Source: Actinomycetota bacterium (GTDB taxonomy: Bacteria; Actinomycetota; Actinomycetes; Actinomycetales; Microbacteriaceae). From it: DNA of 34,146 bases. The stretch spans positions 1 through 34,146 of the forward strand of contig JAAFHT010000016.1 of assembly GCA_013297625.1 (NCBI GenBank), written 5' to 3'. Below are positions 1 through 11,416 of the stretch, piece by piece. The position numbers were made by a program, and so were the translations under genes. The notes beneath the pieces are model-generated. The model was given only the letters and a program-made list of their open reading frames with translations, made no database searches and had not been told where the DNA came from. The stretch's first letter is position 1. Each line of letters begins with the position of its first letter.

Positions 1-327
1 TGTCCGACGTCGCGGGCTCGGCGTCAGCGGCAGCCTCGGCCGGAGCCTCGGACTTCGCCTTCGCGGCCTTCTTCGCGGGCTTCTCCGGAACCTCGATGGG
101 TGCCGGGGTGGCCCGCAAGCCGAGCTCGCGCTCGCGAATGATCGTGTAGATGCGCGCGATGTCGCGCTTCACCGCACGAAGTCGGCCGTGGCTCTCAAGC
201 TGGCCGGTCGCTGCCTGGAAGCGCAGGTTGAACAGCTCTTCCTTGGCCTTCTTCAGCTCGTCGACGAGTCGCTCGTCTTCAAACGTGTCGAGCTCGACAG
301 GTGCCAGCTCTTTCGATCCGATCGCCA

Positions 328-328
<1 letters not shown>
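1..328 (-). CDS. rpmC: 50S ribosomal protein L29, 3' end outside window
   Basis: This is L29, a small helical protein of the large subunit near the peptide exit tunnel. It is not in the ORF track as a minus-strand entry; I translated it by hand. It begins [19 protein letters not shown] and carries the family core ([20 protein letters not shown], then [14 protein letters not shown]). The ATG overlaps the TAA of rplP by one base (TAATG), which suggests translational coupling. At least 109 codons are open and no stop is reached before the window edge, whereas L29 is usually about 65-80 residues. The excess is an Ala/Lys/Glu/Pro-rich tail after residue ~75 ([20 protein letters not shown]), probably disordered. 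Last visible gene of the S10 operon. Confidence 0.93.
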
Positions 329-747
<419 letters not shown>

Positions 748-752
748 TGTTC

Positions 753-1529
753 TTAGCCTTCCGCTCCGGCCGCGACGGGAGCCGCGGTGGCGGCCGAACG
801 GCCACCCTCACGACGAGGACCGCGGTCCGAATCACGACGCTCGGGGCGCGACGACTTCTGGGTCGCCTGCTCGCGAGCAAGTTCTTTATTGGTGATGTCG
901 CCCTTGTAGATCCAGACCTTCACGCCGATGCGGCCGAAGGTGGTCTTGGCCTCGTAGAAGCCGTAGTCGATGTTCGCGCGCAGCGTGTGCAGCGGCACAC
1001 GGCCTTCGCGGTAGAACTCCGACCGGCTCATCTCAGCGCCACCAAGGCGGCCCGAGACCTGGATGCGAACACCCTTGACGGTTCCGGTGCGCTGCGCGCC
1101 CTGCAGGCCCTTACGCATTGCGCGACGGAATGCCACGCGAGCGCTGAGCTGCTCGGCGATACCCTGCGCAACCAGCTGAGCCTCAGCCTCGGGGTTCTTG
1201 ACCTCGAGGATGTTGAGCTGAATCTGCTTGGCGGTGAGCTTCTCGAGGTCAGCACGAATGCGCTCGGCCTCGGCGCCACGACGACCAATCACAATGCCCG
1301 GGCGGGCGGTGTGGATGTCGACGCGAACGCGGTCACGCGTGCGCTCGATCTCGATGCGGGCAACGCCGGCTCGGTCGAGGCTCTTGGTGAGCATCGCCCG
1401 AATCTTGACGTCTTCGGCAACGTAGTCCGAGTACCGCTGGCCGGGCTTGGTCGAGTCGGAGAACCAGCGCGACACGTGGTCGGTCGTGATTCCGAGACGG
1501 AAACCGTACGGGTTGACTTTCTGGCCCAT
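753..1529 (-). CDS. rpsC: 30S ribosomal protein S3
   Basis: S3 lines the mRNA entry channel of the small subunit. The 258-residue product begins [15 protein letters not shown]. It has a KH domain with the nucleic-acid-binding loop IGRRG at about residues 81-85, followed by the C-terminal S3 domain ([23 protein letters not shown]). The tail from residue ~215 is Arg/Gly/Ala-rich and probably disordered, as in other actinobacterial S3 proteins. It starts 2 bp after the rplV stop in the S10 operon. Confidence 0.98.
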   Translation of the reverse strand: MGQKVNPYGFRLGITTDHVSRWFSDSTKPGQRYSDYVAEDVKIRAMLTKSLDRAGVARIEIERTRDRVRVDIHTARPGIVIGRRGAEAERIRADLEKLTAKQIQLNILEVKNPEAEAQLVAQGIAEQLSARVAFRRAMRKGLQGAQRTGTVKGVRIQVSGRLGGAEMSRSEFYREGRVPLHTLRANIDYGFYEAKTTFGRIGVKVWIYKGDITNKELAREQATQKSSRPERRDSDRGPRREGGRSAATAAPVAAGAEG

Positions 1530-1531
1530 GA

Positions 1532-1933
1532 CTACTTGCTCGCCTTCTTCTTGCCGGTGCTCGAACCCGTGGCGACCAGCTCATCCGGCGTGGCGAGCAC
1601 GATGGTGATGTGGCTGGTGCGCTTGAGGATGCGGAACGCACGACCCTGCGCACGCGGCTGGAACCGCTTGAGGGTGGCGCCCTCGTCGACGAACGCGCGA
1701 GACACGTACAGGTCTTGCTCGTCGAGGAAGGTGTTCGCAGCATCCGCCTTCACACGCGCGTTGGCGATGGCCGCAGCGACGAGCTTGTAGACGGGCTCGC
1801 TCGCACCCTGGGGCGCGAACTTCAGGATGGCAAGGGCCTCGAGGGCTTGCTTGCCGCGGATCAGGTCGACGACGCGACGAGCCTTCTGAGGCGTCACGCG
1901 GATGTGTCGCACGCGGGCGATCGACTCCACCAT
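1532..1933 (-). CDS. rplV: 50S ribosomal protein L22
   Basis: L22 contributes a beta-hairpin to the peptide exit tunnel. The track ORF starts at 1951, but I choose the ATG at 1933 ([21 protein letters not shown]). A GAGGAG Shine-Dalgarno sequence lies a few bases before it, and the protein then starts where the family normally does. The result is 133 residues with the conserved [11 protein letters not shown] and [12 protein letters not shown] segments and a short Lys/Ser-rich end. It sits between rpsS and rpsC in the operon. Confidence 0.96.
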   Translation of the reverse strand: MVESIARVRHIRVTPQKARRVVDLIRGKQALEALAILKFAPQGASEPVYKLVAAAIANARVKADAANTFLDEQDLYVSRAFVDEGATLKRFQPRAQGRAFRILKRTSHITIVLATPDELVATGSSTGKKKASK

Positions 1934-1960
1934 GTCAGTACTCCTCTTCACGCCGCCGGG

Positions 1961-2242
1961 TTACCGGCGACGACCCTTCTTGTCGTCCTTCTCGTGGCCG
2001 CGGAAGGTGCGGGTCGGCGCAAACTCGCCGAGCTTGTGGCCCACCATGGTTTCGGTCACGAACACGGGAATGTGCTTGCGGCCGTCGTGCACAGCGATGG
2101 TGTGTCCGAGCATTGCGGGCACGATCATCGACCGGCGCGACCAGGTCTTGATGACGTTCTTGGTGCTGGCCTCGTTCTGGGCGAACACCTTGCGGAGCAG
2201 GTGGTCGTCGACGAACGGACCCTTTTTGAGACTGCGAGGCAT
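1961..2242 (-). CDS. rpsS: 30S ribosomal protein S19
   Basis: S19 is in the small-subunit head, contacting S13 and the A-site region. The product is 93 residues, a typical length. It starts [19 protein letters not shown] and contains the conserved [33 protein letters not shown] and [18 protein letters not shown] stretches. It lies 15 bp downstream of rplB and 27 bp before the chosen rplV start. Standard S10 operon member. Confidence 0.98.
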   Translation of the reverse strand: MPRSLKKGPFVDDHLLRKVFAQNEASTKNVIKTWSRRSMIVPAMLGHTIAVHDGRKHIPVFVTETMVGHKLGEFAPTRTFRGHEKDDKKGRRR

Positions 2243-2257
2243 TGTTCTCGACTCCTA

Positions 2258-3094
<837 letters not shown>

Positions 3095-3113
3095 TGTCGT
3101 TGTTCCTTCGTGC

Positions 3114-3425
3114 CTAGCCGACGGCCGTGAAGATGTCGATGGAGCCCGACTTCAGGGTGACAATCGCGCGCTTGGTGTCTTTGCGCTTGCCGGTGCCGAA
3201 GCGGGTGCGGCGGGTCTTGCCCGTGCGGTTCAGCGTGTTCACCGTGGCGACCTTGACCGAGAAGATCTTCTCGATAGCGAGCTTGATCTCGGTCTTGTTC
3301 GCGCGCGGGTCAACGAGGAACGTGTACTTGCCGTCGTCGATGAGCGCGTAGCTCTTTTCGCTCACGACAGGCGCGATGATGATGTCGCGCGGGTCTTTGT
3401 TCTGAGCGACAGCGTGGATGCTCAT
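3114..3425 (-). CDS. rplW: 50S ribosomal protein L23
   Basis: L23 sits at the peptide tunnel exit and is a docking site for trigger factor and SRP. The product has 103 residues, with [17 protein letters not shown] near the N-terminus and the family segment [24 protein letters not shown]. Its ATG overlaps the rplD stop by 4 nt (ATGA), indicating translational coupling. Typical length and position. Confidence 0.97.
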   Translation of the reverse strand: MSIHAVAQNKDPRDIIIAPVVSEKSYALIDDGKYTFLVDPRANKTEIKLAIEKIFSVKVATVNTLNRTGKTRRTRFGTGKRKDTKRAIVTLKSGSIDIFTAVG

Positions 3426-4069
3426 GCGCCGGCCTCTTCTTTCTTGGTCTTCGCGGCCACGAAGGCGCTGTAGGCGCCCTTCGTGAACACGACATCGTCG
3501 CTAACCAGAACGTCGTAGGCGTTGAGCTGGTCGGGGCTGATCACGTGCAAGTTCTTGAGGTTGCGCACGCTCTTGCGGTTGACCTCGTCGTCACGATCGA
3601 TCACGACGAGAACCTTGCGGCCCGTCGTGAGCTGAGCGAGAACGGCGGCGGCGGCCTTGGTCGAGGGCACGTCAGAGCCGAAGCCCTCAACGACGTGCAA
3701 ACGCTCGCCCCGAGCGCGGTCGCTCAGTGCACCCAGAAGGGCGGCGGCGATCATCTTCTTGGGGGTGCGCTGCGCGTAGTTGCGCGGGGTGGGACCGTGC
3801 ACGATGCCACCGCCGCGGTGCTCGGGAGCACGCACAGAGCCCTGACGGCTGCGGCCAGTGCCCTTCTGCTTGAACGGCTTGACGCCCGAGCCCGAGACCT
3901 CGCCGCGACCCTTGGTCGAGTGAGTGCCCTGGCGGGCGGCCGCAAGCTGGGCCACAACGACCTGGTGCAGCAGCGGAACGTTGGTGGAGACGTCGAAGAC
4001 GGCGGCGGGCAGGTCGACCGAACCGGTCTTTTTGCCGGCGGCGTCGATTACGTCGAGCGTGGTTGCCAT
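3422..4069 (-). CDS. rplD: 50S ribosomal protein L4
   Basis: L4 is a primary 23S rRNA-binding protein with a loop into the exit tunnel. In several bacteria it also represses its own S10 operon; whether it does so here is unknown. The 215-residue product contains the extended-loop signature [38 protein letters not shown]. Its stop overlaps rplW by 4 nt and it begins 5 bp after rplC. The ~340-nt leader upstream of rpsJ would be the place to look for L4 control. Confidence 0.97.
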   Translation of the reverse strand: MATTLDVIDAAGKKTGSVDLPAAVFDVSTNVPLLHQVVVAQLAAARQGTHSTKGRGEVSGSGVKPFKQKGTGRSRQGSVRAPEHRGGGIVHGPTPRNYAQRTPKKMIAAALLGALSDRARGERLHVVEGFGSDVPSTKAAAAVLAQLTTGRKVLVVIDRDDEVNRKSVRNLKNLHVISPDQLNAYDVLVSDDVVFTKGAYSAFVAAKTKKEEAGA

Positions 4070-4074
4070 GGCGA

Positions 4075-4725
4075 TTACGCTCCCTTCACGGCGTTGCGAA
4101 CGAAAACGAGACGGCCACGAGCACCGGGAACCGCGCCCTTGATGAGCAGCAGACCCTTCTCGAGGTCGACGGAGTGGACGAGCAGGTTCATGACCGTCAC
4201 GCGGTCGCCACCCATACGGCCCGCCATGCGCATGCCCTTGAAGACGCGGCTGGGGGTCGACGAAGCGCCGATCGAGCCGGGCTTGCGGTGGTTGCGGTGC
4301 GAACCGTGCGAGGCCGAAACGCCCTTGAAGTTGTGGCGCTTCATGACACCCGCGAAGCCCTTGCCCTTGCTCGTGCCGACGACGTCGACGAGCTGGCCCG
4401 CCTCGAAGATGTCGACAGCGAGCAGCTGGCCGGGCGTGTACTGCGCGGCGTCAGCCGTGCGCACCTCGGTGAGGTGACGGCGCGGCGTGCTGCCGGCCTT
4501 CTCGAAGTGGCCGCTGAGCGGCTTGGTGACCTTGCGCGGGTCGATGGCGCCGTAGGCGATCTGAACGGCCGAGTAGCCGTCGACCTCAGGGGTGCGCACC
4601 TGCGTCACCACGTTGGGCGAAATCTCTACGACGGTGACGGGAACGAGCTTGTTGTTCGCGTCCCACACCTGCGTCATGCCGAGCTTCGTGCCCAGCAGAC
4701 CCTTGGTCGTCTTGGTTGCAGACAT
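4075..4725 (-). CDS. rplC: 50S ribosomal protein L3
   Basis: L3 is an early assembly protein of the large subunit, with a loop reaching the peptidyl-transferase centre. The 216-residue product starts [22 protein letters not shown] and contains [19 protein letters not shown] and the loop region [19 protein letters not shown]. Start and length match actinobacterial L3. It is separated from rpsJ by 11 bp in the same transcript. Confidence 0.98.
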   Translation of the reverse strand: MSATKTTKGLLGTKLGMTQVWDANNKLVPVTVVEISPNVVTQVRTPEVDGYSAVQIAYGAIDPRKVTKPLSGHFEKAGSTPRRHLTEVRTADAAQYTPGQLLAVDIFEAGQLVDVVGTSKGKGFAGVMKRHNFKGVSASHGSHRNHRKPGSIGASSTPSRVFKGMRMAGRMGGDRVTVMNLLVHSVDLEKGLLLIKGAVPGARGRLVFVRNAVKGA

Positions 4726-4736
4726 GTCGGGGTTCC

Positions 4737-5045
<309 letters not shown>

Positions 5046-5386
5046 GCTCAACTCTCTTCCTTCTTGGACGTGATGCACCCATCAGGGCACACCTCACGCG
5101 GAGCGCAATCGCTGTCGCACCACTGTTCTTCTGTCAAACGAACGGCGCTGACTCAACGGCACCGACCGACCCCCGCGCTCGGGCGTGTCGCCCTGGTGGG
5201 AAACACACACGAACAGGCACAGGGATACCCCTGTGCTGACCGGAGTGGGTTTAAGCTGTGTTCTTCTGCCTGCGGCCTAGGCTCATCGCGACCTGCACGA
5301 CCCCTCGCGAGAGAGGATGTGCGGTGCTCGTCCTATGCACTGCCTGGCAGTGAGCCGCGCTAAAGCACGGCGTGTGGAACTAGAAG
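5046..5386 (-). other. Long untranslated leader of the S10 operon
   Basis: This ~340-nt stretch lies between the proposed S10 promoter and the rpsJ start, and I see no convincing gene in it. It contains several dyads: GCACAGGG-atac-CCCTGTGC at 5217-5236 (perfect 8-bp arms, 4-nt loop), a 15-bp palindrome cactgcctggcagtg at 5338-5352, and cgtgtgg/ccacacg, whose arms at 5371-5377 and 5393-5399 straddle the -10 element. A TTGACA hexamer (minus strand, 5137-5132) has no good -10 partner. A leader this long suggests mRNA-based autoregulation, but I do not recognise a known S10-leader fold. Confidence 0.45.
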
Positions 5387-5415
5387 AGTCTGCCACACGG
5401 CCCACACGCGTGCAA
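5387..5415 (-). promoter_or_regulatory. Putative S10 operon promoter
   Basis: Read on the minus strand, TTGCAC (5415-5410) is followed by a 17-bp spacer and CAGACT (5392-5387). This is close to the primary-sigma consensus TTGACA-N17-TANNNT. It is just downstream of a strong hairpin that would end transcription from the membrane-protein/hut side, and upstream of the long rpsJ leader. The -10 begins with C rather than T, so the call is moderate. Confidence 0.5.
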
Positions 5416-5419
5416 CCCG

Positions 5420-5446
5420 GGCGTGTCGCGCAGGCCGCGACACGCC
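5420..5446 (-). terminator. Strong hairpin after the hut/membrane-protein unit
   Basis: The arms ggcgtgtcgcg and cgcgacacgcc (11 bp, perfect) flank a 5-nt loop, 20 bp after the stop of the 159-residue membrane protein. No U-run follows on the minus strand, which is common for actinobacterial intrinsic terminators. It separates the hut-side transcript from the S10 promoter. Confidence 0.65.
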
Positions 5447-5465
5447 GAAGAACCCGGAAACTGCT

Positions 5466-5945
5466 CTACGAGGGGCTGATTTCCGCCCCGGCAGGGGCCG
5501 ATTGGGCGGGTTTTGGCCGCAGAATGACGAGGTTGACCAGCAGAATCGCCGTGACACCGGCCACGAGCAGGGTTACGCTCGCTGCTCCGGCGATGACGAG
5601 CACGAGCATCCCCCACGAATCGGCTCCTCCGCCGTTCACCGCGACCGTCACGATCGTCAGGAGCGCCACGTTGATGACAATCGCGATGACGAGCGCCACG
5701 AGGTGGGCGACGATGCGAGCGCGGCGCGGTCGCCGACGCAGCACGATGCTGCCGATCGTGACGAACACCACGAACAGGCCGATCGCAATGCCGAGAAGGC
5801 CAAACAACAGGCGTGGAGCCTGATCAACGAACGCAGCGAGCGGATCCACCGCCTCGGCGAGCGAGATCACCCCGAGAATGAGCCACGCGAGTGCGACGGT
5901 GATTCCGACAATGAGCACAATCTCGAGCGCGATGCGGCGGGCCAT
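5466..5945 (-). CDS. Small four-helix membrane protein of unknown function
   Basis: I do not recognise a family. The track ORF is longer (from 6182), but that start would overlap hutI. The ATG at 5945 (MARRIALEIVLIVGITVAL) has a GAAGAAGG ribosome-binding site 7 nt upstream and gives 159 residues. Four hydrophobic segments are visible: ~5-28, ~45-68, ~82-105 and ~112-140. A basic stretch RRRPRRAR lies between the second and third, probably cytoplasmic, and a short Pro/Ala-rich tail ends the protein. It starts 40 bp after hutI, so it may be read with the hut operon, but nothing in it suggests a role in histidine breakdown. Confidence 0.7.
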   Translation of the reverse strand: MARRIALEIVLIVGITVALAWLILGVISLAEAVDPLAAFVDQAPRLLFGLLGIAIGLFVVFVTIGSIVLRRRPRRARIVAHLVALVIAIVINVALLTIVTVAVNGGGADSWGMLVLVIAGAASVTLLVAGVTAILLVNLVILRPKPAQSAPAGAEISPS

Positions 5946-5985
5946 CAGCGACCTTCTTCCCGTGGGGTGAATCGGTGTCGCGAGC

Positions 5986-7179
5986 CTAGCGGGCCTGCTG
6001 TGGGTGAGCGAGGGCGACTCCGCCAACGAGCACGGTGCGCACGAGCGGCACCCCGGGGCGGTACGCGAGATAGCGATAGTCAGGCGCGTCGAGGATGACC
6101 GCGTCACCCCGAGCGCCCACCCCCAGGTGCCCGACATCGGTGCGGCGCAACGCCCGCGCTCCACCCCGGGTGGCTGCGGCAAGCGCTTCGAGCGGAGTCA
6201 TGCCGAGCTCACGCACCGCGAGCGCCACGGCGAGCGGCATGCTGCTCGAGTAGTTCGACCCCGGGTTGCAGTCGCTCGCGATCGCGACGGCGACGCCCGC
6301 GTCGATCAAGCGCCGGGCATCCGGATACGGCTGCTTCGTCGAGAACTCGACGAGGGGCAGCAGAGTGGCGACCGTGCCTTCTCCCCCGCGCGCACTCGCG
6401 GCGAGAGCGTCGACGTCGGCGTCGGTGAGGTGCGTGCAGTGGTCGACGCTCGCGGCGTCGAGCTCGACCGCGAGGGCGACTCCGCCGTCGGCTTCGAGCT
6501 GCCCGGCGTGCACGCGCAGGCCGAGCCCCGCATCCCGACCGGCCGTGAGAATGCGCCGGGCCTCGTCGACCGTGAAGGCTCCCGAGTCGATGAAGACATC
6601 GACCCAGCGGGCGTGGGGCGCGCAGGCGGCGAGCATTTCGGCGCACACGAGGTCGACGTAGGCCTCGCGGTCGTCGGCGAACTCGGTCGGCACCACGTGG
6701 GCGCCGAGAAACGTGGTGTCGTCGGTGACCTCGCGCGCGATGCGGAGGGCGCGCTCTTCATCGACGAGGCTGAGCCCGTATCCGCTCTTGATCTCGAGCG
6801 TCGTCGTGCCCTGAGCGCGCGATTGGGCAACGAGGTGGGCCAGTCGCGCGCGCAGGTCGTCGTCGCTGGCGGCGCGCGTCGCGGCCACGGTCGTGCGAAT
6901 GCCGCCCGCTGTGTAGGGTCGGCCGGTCATGCGCGCTGCGAACTCCGCAACGCGGTCACCCGCGAAGACCAGGTGGCTGTGGCTGTCAACGAAGCCGGGA
7001 ATCACCGCGGCGCCGTCGGCGTCGATGAGCTCGTCGGCGGCGGGCGCGCTCGCTGCATCGCCCACCCACGTGACGAGGCCCTCGTCAATGACGAATGCCG
7101 CGTCGGTGCGAATCGGCCGCTCGGGCTCGGCCGGGTCGACCGTGACGAGTTGCCCGATGTTCGTGATGACGGTGCTCAT
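5986..7179 (-). CDS. hutI: Imidazolonepropionase
   Basis: HutI is a cytoplasmic metal-dependent amidohydrolase that opens 4-imidazolone-5-propionate to N-formimino-L-glutamate, the third step of histidine degradation. The family metal motif is seen in [16 protein letters not shown], followed by [25 protein letters not shown] and the late metal/substrate motif [18 protein letters not shown] choose the ATG at 7179 ([16 protein letters not shown]), which has GGAGAG upstream, over the track start at 7233; this gives 397 residues, close to the family norm. Its ATG overlaps the hutG stop by 4 nt. It is the last hut gene. Confidence 0.94.
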   Translation of the reverse strand: MSTVITNIGQLVTVDPAEPERPIRTDAAFVIDEGLVTWVGDAASAPAADELIDADGAAVIPGFVDSHSHLVFAGDRVAEFAARMTGRPYTAGGIRTTVAATRAASDDDLRARLAHLVAQSRAQGTTTLEIKSGYGLSLVDEERALRIAREVTDDTTFLGAHVVPTEFADDREAYVDLVCAEMLAACAPHARWVDVFIDSGAFTVDEARRILTAGRDAGLGLRVHAGQLEADGGVALAVELDAASVDHCTHLTDADVDALAASARGGEGTVATLLPLVEFSTKQPYPDARRLIDAGVAVAIASDCNPGSNYSSSMPLAVALAVRELGMTPLEALAAATRGGARALRRTDVGHLGVGARGDAVILDAPDYRYLAYRPGVPLVRTVLVGGVALAHPQQAR

Positions 7180-8081
7180 GTGCTCTCCCCCGCGGTACGG
7201 CTCGCGAGACCGGCCAGTGCCTCGAGCACGCACAGGGCGGCAAGCCGAATCGTGCGCTGATCAGGAGTATCGCGCATCGCGTCGAGTTCGGTGAGGTCAA
7301 TGCTCGTGACTGCCGGATGCGCTCCCGCGAGCCGCGCGGCTGTGCGCAGTTCGATCGCGCTCAGCCCGCCGGGCACGCTCGCCGGACAGCCAGGGGCAAC
7401 ACTGCGGTCGCACACATCGAGGTCGAGGTCGACGTGCACGGGGCCGCCCGCCGACGCCGCACGGTCGAGCCCCGCGGTCATGGCGGATTCGATCGGGGTG
7501 CTGAACAGCTCGGCGCGCGTGACGACGGTGATGCCGTGCTCGTGGGCCCGCGCACGATAGGCCGCAGAGTTTGCAAGCGGTTCGATGCCGAGCTGGCTCA
7601 CGCGCGAGCCGTCGAGGCCCGCCTCGAGCAGTCGGCGAACGGGCGAGCCGTTCGTGATTCCGTCGCGCAGATCGTGGTGGGCGTCGAGTGTCACGAGTCC
7701 CGCGGTGCTGATCGCCGCGCCCCATGAGCCGAGGGCTGCTGGCACCGTCGCGGCATTGTCGCCGCCAAGCACGATCACGAGCCGTGCCGTCGCGGCGAGT
7801 TCGGCAACCCGCGCCGTCGCGGCCTCTTCACCCGCTCCGTCGGGCTCGAGCACGTCGCCCGCGTCGAGCACGATGAGCTGCGAGCCGTCGGGCCGAGTGA
7901 GCGCGTCGGCGGAGTAGTAGCGCAGGGCATCCCGAATCGCCGCGGGCGTCGTGTGCGCTTGACCCGGCGAGAGGGCGGTGCGCCAGGTCGGGATGCCCAC
8001 CAGCACGGCATCGGCGCGCGAACCCGGCGCCCACGCGGGCCAGTCGCCCGCGCGCGGCCACAACGGGTCGTGGCTCAGCAC
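7176..8081 (-). CDS. hutG: Formimidoylglutamase, arginase/agmatinase superfamily
   Basis: This ureohydrolase-fold enzyme probably hydrolyses N-formimino-L-glutamate to glutamate and formamide. Superfamily motifs are visible: LGGDNA (~105-110), [11 protein letters not shown] (~131-141), [14 protein letters not shown] (~218-231), and the closing [12 protein letters not shown]. The usual GGDH histidine, a Mn ligand in arginases, is Asn here. The track ORF runs to 8309 inside hutU; I propose the GTG at 8081 ([15 protein letters not shown]), 2 nt after the hutU stop, with GAGCAGGG upstream, giving 301 residues. The N-terminus matches what this family looks like, but other starts are possible. A related guanidino-hydrolase activity cannot be excluded, though the hut context favours HutG. 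Confidence 0.85.
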   Translation of the reverse strand: MLSHDPLWPRAGDWPAWAPGSRADAVLVGIPTWRTALSPGQAHTTPAAIRDALRYYSADALTRPDGSQLIVLDAGDVLEPDGAGEEAATARVAELAATARLVIVLGGDNAATVPAALGSWGAAISTAGLVTLDAHHDLRDGITNGSPVRRLLEAGLDGSRVSQLGIEPLANSAAYRARAHEHGITVVTRAELFSTPIESAMTAGLDRAASAGGPVHVDLDLDVCDRSVAPGCPASVPGGLSAIELRTAARLAGAHPAVTSIDLTELDAMRDTPDQRTIRLAALCVLEALAGLASRTAGEST

Positions 8082-8083
8082 GC

Positions 8084-9796
8084 TCAGCCCTGCTCGCGCA
8101 TCGGAATGCGCACGCCGAGGTCGGCCACGATCTGCTCGCCCTCGGTGTAGCCGGCGTCGATGTGGCGAATGACGCCCATGCCGGGGTCGTTGGTGAGCAC
8201 GCGCTGCACTTTCTGCCCGGCGAGCGCCGTGCCGTCGGCAACGACGACCTGCCCGGCGTGGATCGATCGGCCGATGCCGACTCCCCCGCCGTGGTGAATC
8301 GACACCCACGTGGCACCGCTCGCGGTGTTGACGAGAGCATTGAGCAGGGGCCAGTCGGCGATCGCGTCGCTGCCGTCTTTCATCGACTCGGTCTCGCGGT
8401 AGGGGCTCGCGACGCTTCCGGAGTCGAGGTGGTCGCGGCCGATGGCGACGGGAGCACTGAGCTCGCCGCTCGCGACCATGTCGTTGAAGCGCTCGCCGGC
8501 CTTGTCACGTTCGCCATAACCGAGCCAGCAAATGCGCGCCGGCAGGCCCTGGTAATGCACGCGCTCTTGCGCCATCGGAATCCAGCGCTGCAGGCTCTCG
8601 TTCTCGGGGAACATCTCGAGCACGGCGCGGTCGGTCGCCGCGATGTCGGCGGGGTCGCCGCTGAGCGCCGCCCAGCGGAACGGCCCCTTACCCTGGGCGA
8701 AGAGCGGGCGAATGAACGCGGGTACGAAGCCCGGGAACGAGAACGCATCGGCGTAGCCCGCCGCCTTCGCCTCGGTGCGGATGTTATTGCCGTAGTCGAA
8801 GACTTCGGAGCCCGCGCGCTGGAAGCCAACCATCGCCTCCACCTGTAGCGCCATCGACGCCCGCGATGCCGCGGCGAACCCGATGGGGTCGCGCTCGCGC
8901 GCCGCGTGCCACTCGTCGACCGTGTGCTCGATGGGCAAGTAGGCGAGCGGGTCGTGCGCACTCGTCTGGTCGGTGACGATGTCGATCGGGGCGCCCATGG
9001 CGAGCAAGCGTGGAAACACCTCGGCTGCGTTGCCGAGCACGCCGATCGAGAGCCCGCGGCGGGCATCCCGTGCCGCGATCGCCAGCTCGAGAGCGTGCTC
9101 GAGGGAGTCGGCTTGCACGTCGAGATAGCGGTGCTCGACGCGCCGGGCGATGCGGCTGGGGTCAACGTCGACACAGATCGCGACGCCATCGTTCATCGTT
9201 ACGGCGAGCGGCTGAGCGCCGCCCATGCCGCCGAGCCCGCCGGTGAGGGTGATGGTGCCGGCGAGAGTGCCGCCAAACTTCTGCGTCGCGACCGCGGCGA
9301 AGGTTTCGAAGGTGCCCTGCAGGATGCCCTGGGTTCCGATGTAGATCCACGAGCCGGCCGTCATCTGGCCGTACATCGTGAGGCCGAGCGCCTCGAGGCG
9401 ACGGAACTCATCCCAATTCGCCCAGTCGCCGACGAGGTTCGAGTTCGCGAGCAGCACGCGCGGCGCCCACTCGTGCGTCTGCATGACGCCGACGGGGCGA
9501 CCCGACTGCACGAGCATCGTCTCGTCACCCTTGAGCGTCGCGAGCGTGCGCGTGAGGGCGTCGAAGCTCGCCCAGTCGCGCGCGGCCTTGCCCGTGCCGC
9601 CGTAGACGACGAGCTCATCGGGGTGCTCGGCAACCTCGGGGTCGAGGTTGTTCTGCAGCATGCGCAGGGCGCCCTCTTGCTGCCAACCGAGCGTGTGCAG
9701 CTGGGTGCCGCGGTGGGCGCGAACGGGGCGGGGGCCGCTGGGTGACGGCGCTGCGCCGGATGCTGCGGCCGCGGCCGCGCTGTCGGTGAGGGTCAT
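8084..9796 (-). CDS. hutU: Urocanate hydratase
   Basis: HutU is an NAD+-dependent cytoplasmic enzyme converting urocanate to imidazolonepropionate. The 570-residue product is near the usual ~555-560. It shows the family's landmarks in order: [64 protein letters not shown], the conserved cysteine region [33 protein letters not shown] and [21 protein letters not shown]. The Ala-rich extension at the N-terminus (~residues 5-20) accounts for the extra length. It starts 21 bp after the hutH stop. Confidence 0.97.
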   Translation of the reverse strand: MTLTDSAAAAAASGAAPSPSGPRPVRAHRGTQLHTLGWQQEGALRMLQNNLDPEVAEHPDELVVYGGTGKAARDWASFDALTRTLATLKGDETMLVQSGRPVGVMQTHEWAPRVLLANSNLVGDWANWDEFRRLEALGLTMYGQMTAGSWIYIGTQGILQGTFETFAAVATQKFGGTLAGTITLTGGLGGMGGAQPLAVTMNDGVAICVDVDPSRIARRVEHRYLDVQADSLEHALELAIAARDARRGLSIGVLGNAAEVFPRLLAMGAPIDIVTDQTSAHDPLAYLPIEHTVDEWHAARERDPIGFAAASRASMALQVEAMVGFQRAGSEVFDYGNNIRTEAKAAGYADAFSFPGFVPAFIRPLFAQGKGPFRWAALSGDPADIAATDRAVLEMFPENESLQRWIPMAQERVHYQGLPARICWLGYGERDKAGERFNDMVASGELSAPVAIGRDHLDSGSVASPYRETESMKDGSDAIADWPLLNALVNTASGATWVSIHHGGGVGIGRSIHAGQVVVADGTALAGQKVQRVLTNDPGMGVIRHIDAGYTEGEQIVADLGVRIPMREQG

Positions 9797-9817
9797 GGCA
9801 TTCTCCTGTCGTCAGGT

Positions 9818-11362
9818 CTAGCGAATCTCGGTGACCGCGCGCGCGGCGGCGAGCAGCGTGCCGTCGTGCGTGAGTCGCACGGCGTGTTCGATCTCGGGGG
9901 CGAGGTAGCGGTCGGGGCCGGGGCCGGGCACGTGCTCGCGCAGGGCAGCGACGACGGCCAAGGTGGCCGCGGCCGGGGCGATGCCCCGCAGGTCGAGGCC
10001 CCGTGCGGCCGTGAGCAGCTCGATCGCGACGACCCGCGTCAGCCCATCGATCGCACGCCGCAGTTTGCGTGCGGCCGACCAGCCCATGGCCACGTGGTCT
10101 TCTTGCATCGCGCTCGACGGAATCGAGTCGACGCTCGCGGGCACGGCGAGGCGCTTGAGCTCGCTCACGATGCCGGCTTGCGTGTATTGCGCGATCATGT
10201 GGCCCGAGTCAACGCCAGGGTCGTGGGCGAGAAACGGCGGGAGGCCCTGGTTGCGACTCGCGTCGAGGAAGCGGTCGGTGCGCCGCTCACTCATGCTCGC
10301 GAGGTCGGCCACGGCAATCGCGAGAAAGTCGAGCACGTAACCGAGGGGTGCGCCATGGAACGAGCCGTTCGACACCACACGGCCGTCGAGCGTCACGACG
10401 GGGTTGTCGACCGAGCTCGCGAGCTCGCGGTTCGCGACCATGGCCGCGTGCGCCATCGTGTCGCGCACGGCTCCGTGCACCTGGGGCGCGCAGCGCAGCG
10501 AGTAGGCGTCTTGCACGCGCTGGCAGTCGTCGTGCCCGTCGGTCACCGTGCGGTGGCTCGCGACGATGGGCGAACCGCTGAGCACGTTGCGCAGGTTCGC
10601 GGCGCTGGTCGCGATACCGGGGTGGGGGCGCAAGGTTTGCAGCTCCTCAGCGAACGGGCGATCAGAACCCAACAGGCCTTCGACACTCATGGCCGCGGCG
10701 AGGTCGGCTGTCGCCACGAGACGGTCGAGGTCGGTCAGGGCCAGAGCGAGCATCCCGAGCATGCCATCGGTGCCGTTGATCAGCGCGAGGCCTTCCTTTT
10801 CGCGCGGCTCGACCGGCTCGATGCCGGCGGTGGCCAGCGCTTGCGAGGCAGGCATGAGTTCGCCGCTCGCGTCGCGCACGGTGCCTTCGCCCATGATCGC
10901 GAGCGCGCAGTGCGCGAGGGGGGCGAGGTCGCCCGAGCATCCGAGGCTGCCGTACTCGCCGACGATCGGAGTGAGCCCTGCGTTGAGCACGGCCGCGTAG
11001 GTTTCGGCGACGAGGGGGCGCGCACCCGTGCGCGCGGTCGTGAGAGTCTGCAGGCGCAGCAGCATGGTGCCGCGCACGACCTCACGCTCGACCTCGGGGC
11101 CGCTGCTCGCGGCGTGCGAGCGCACGAGTGAGCGCTGCAGCTCGGCCCGCTTGGCCGGCGGAATGTGCGTCGTGGCGAGCGCACCAAACCCGGTCGAGAC
11201 GCCGTAGTGCGGTTCAACGTCGTCAGCCAGCCCCTCGATGATCGCGCGCGTCACAGCCATCGCGGCGAGGGCGTCAGGGTCGATCACCACGCGCGCGTCG
11301 TGCCGCGCGACGGCGACGACCTCGTCAATCGTGAGGGGGCGAGTGCCGAGCGTGATCTGCAT
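9818..11362 (-). CDS. hutH: Histidine ammonia-lyase
   Basis: HutH removes ammonia from L-histidine to give urocanate, the first and committed step. The 514-residue product has the conserved YGVSTGFG at ~53-60 and the MIO prosthetic-group triad in GSLGCSGDLAPLAH (C142-S143-G144). The triad is Cys-Ser-Gly rather than Ala-Ser-Gly; I believe this form also occurs in other actinobacterial HutH proteins. NGTDGMLG and QEDHVAMGWSAARKL are also present. The ATG at 11362 (MQITLGTRPLTIDEV) is chosen because the track's longer N-terminus overlaps the divergent regulator and is not HutH-like. It is the first gene of the hut operon. Confidence 0.96.
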   Translation of the reverse strand: MQITLGTRPLTIDEVVAVARHDARVVIDPDALAAMAVTRAIIEGLADDVEPHYGVSTGFGALATTHIPPAKRAELQRSLVRSHAASSGPEVEREVVRGTMLLRLQTLTTARTGARPLVAETYAAVLNAGLTPIVGEYGSLGCSGDLAPLAHCALAIMGEGTVRDASGELMPASQALATAGIEPVEPREKEGLALINGTDGMLGMLALALTDLDRLVATADLAAAMSVEGLLGSDRPFAEELQTLRPHPGIATSAANLRNVLSGSPIVASHRTVTDGHDDCQRVQDAYSLRCAPQVHGAVRDTMAHAAMVANRELASSVDNPVVTLDGRVVSNGSFHGAPLGYVLDFLAIAVADLASMSERRTDRFLDASRNQGLPPFLAHDPGVDSGHMIAQYTQAGIVSELKRLAVPASVDSIPSSAMQEDHVAMGWSAARKLRRAIDGLTRVVAIELLTAARGLDLRGIAPAAATLAVVAALREHVPGPGPDRYLAPEIEHAVRLTHDGTLLAAARAVTEIR

Positions 11363-11387
11363 GCCCCTAGTGAACGCGTCACTCGCC

Positions 11388-11416
11388 TCGACCGCATCGG
11401 CCCGGCGCGATAATCT
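11388..11416 (+). promoter_or_regulatory. Putative iclR promoter
   Basis: TCGACC (11388-11393), a 17-bp spacer and TAATCT (11411-11416) form a primary-sigma-like promoter 26 bp before the iclR start codon. It lies in the short divergent space between hutH and iclR. The -35 is imperfect. Confidence 0.45.

Noticed and set aside
5046-5465. tRNA or small RNA gene in the gap before rpsJ
   Set aside because: No cloverleaf or TTC loop/CCA pattern could be built; the dyads are better explained as leader and terminator structures.
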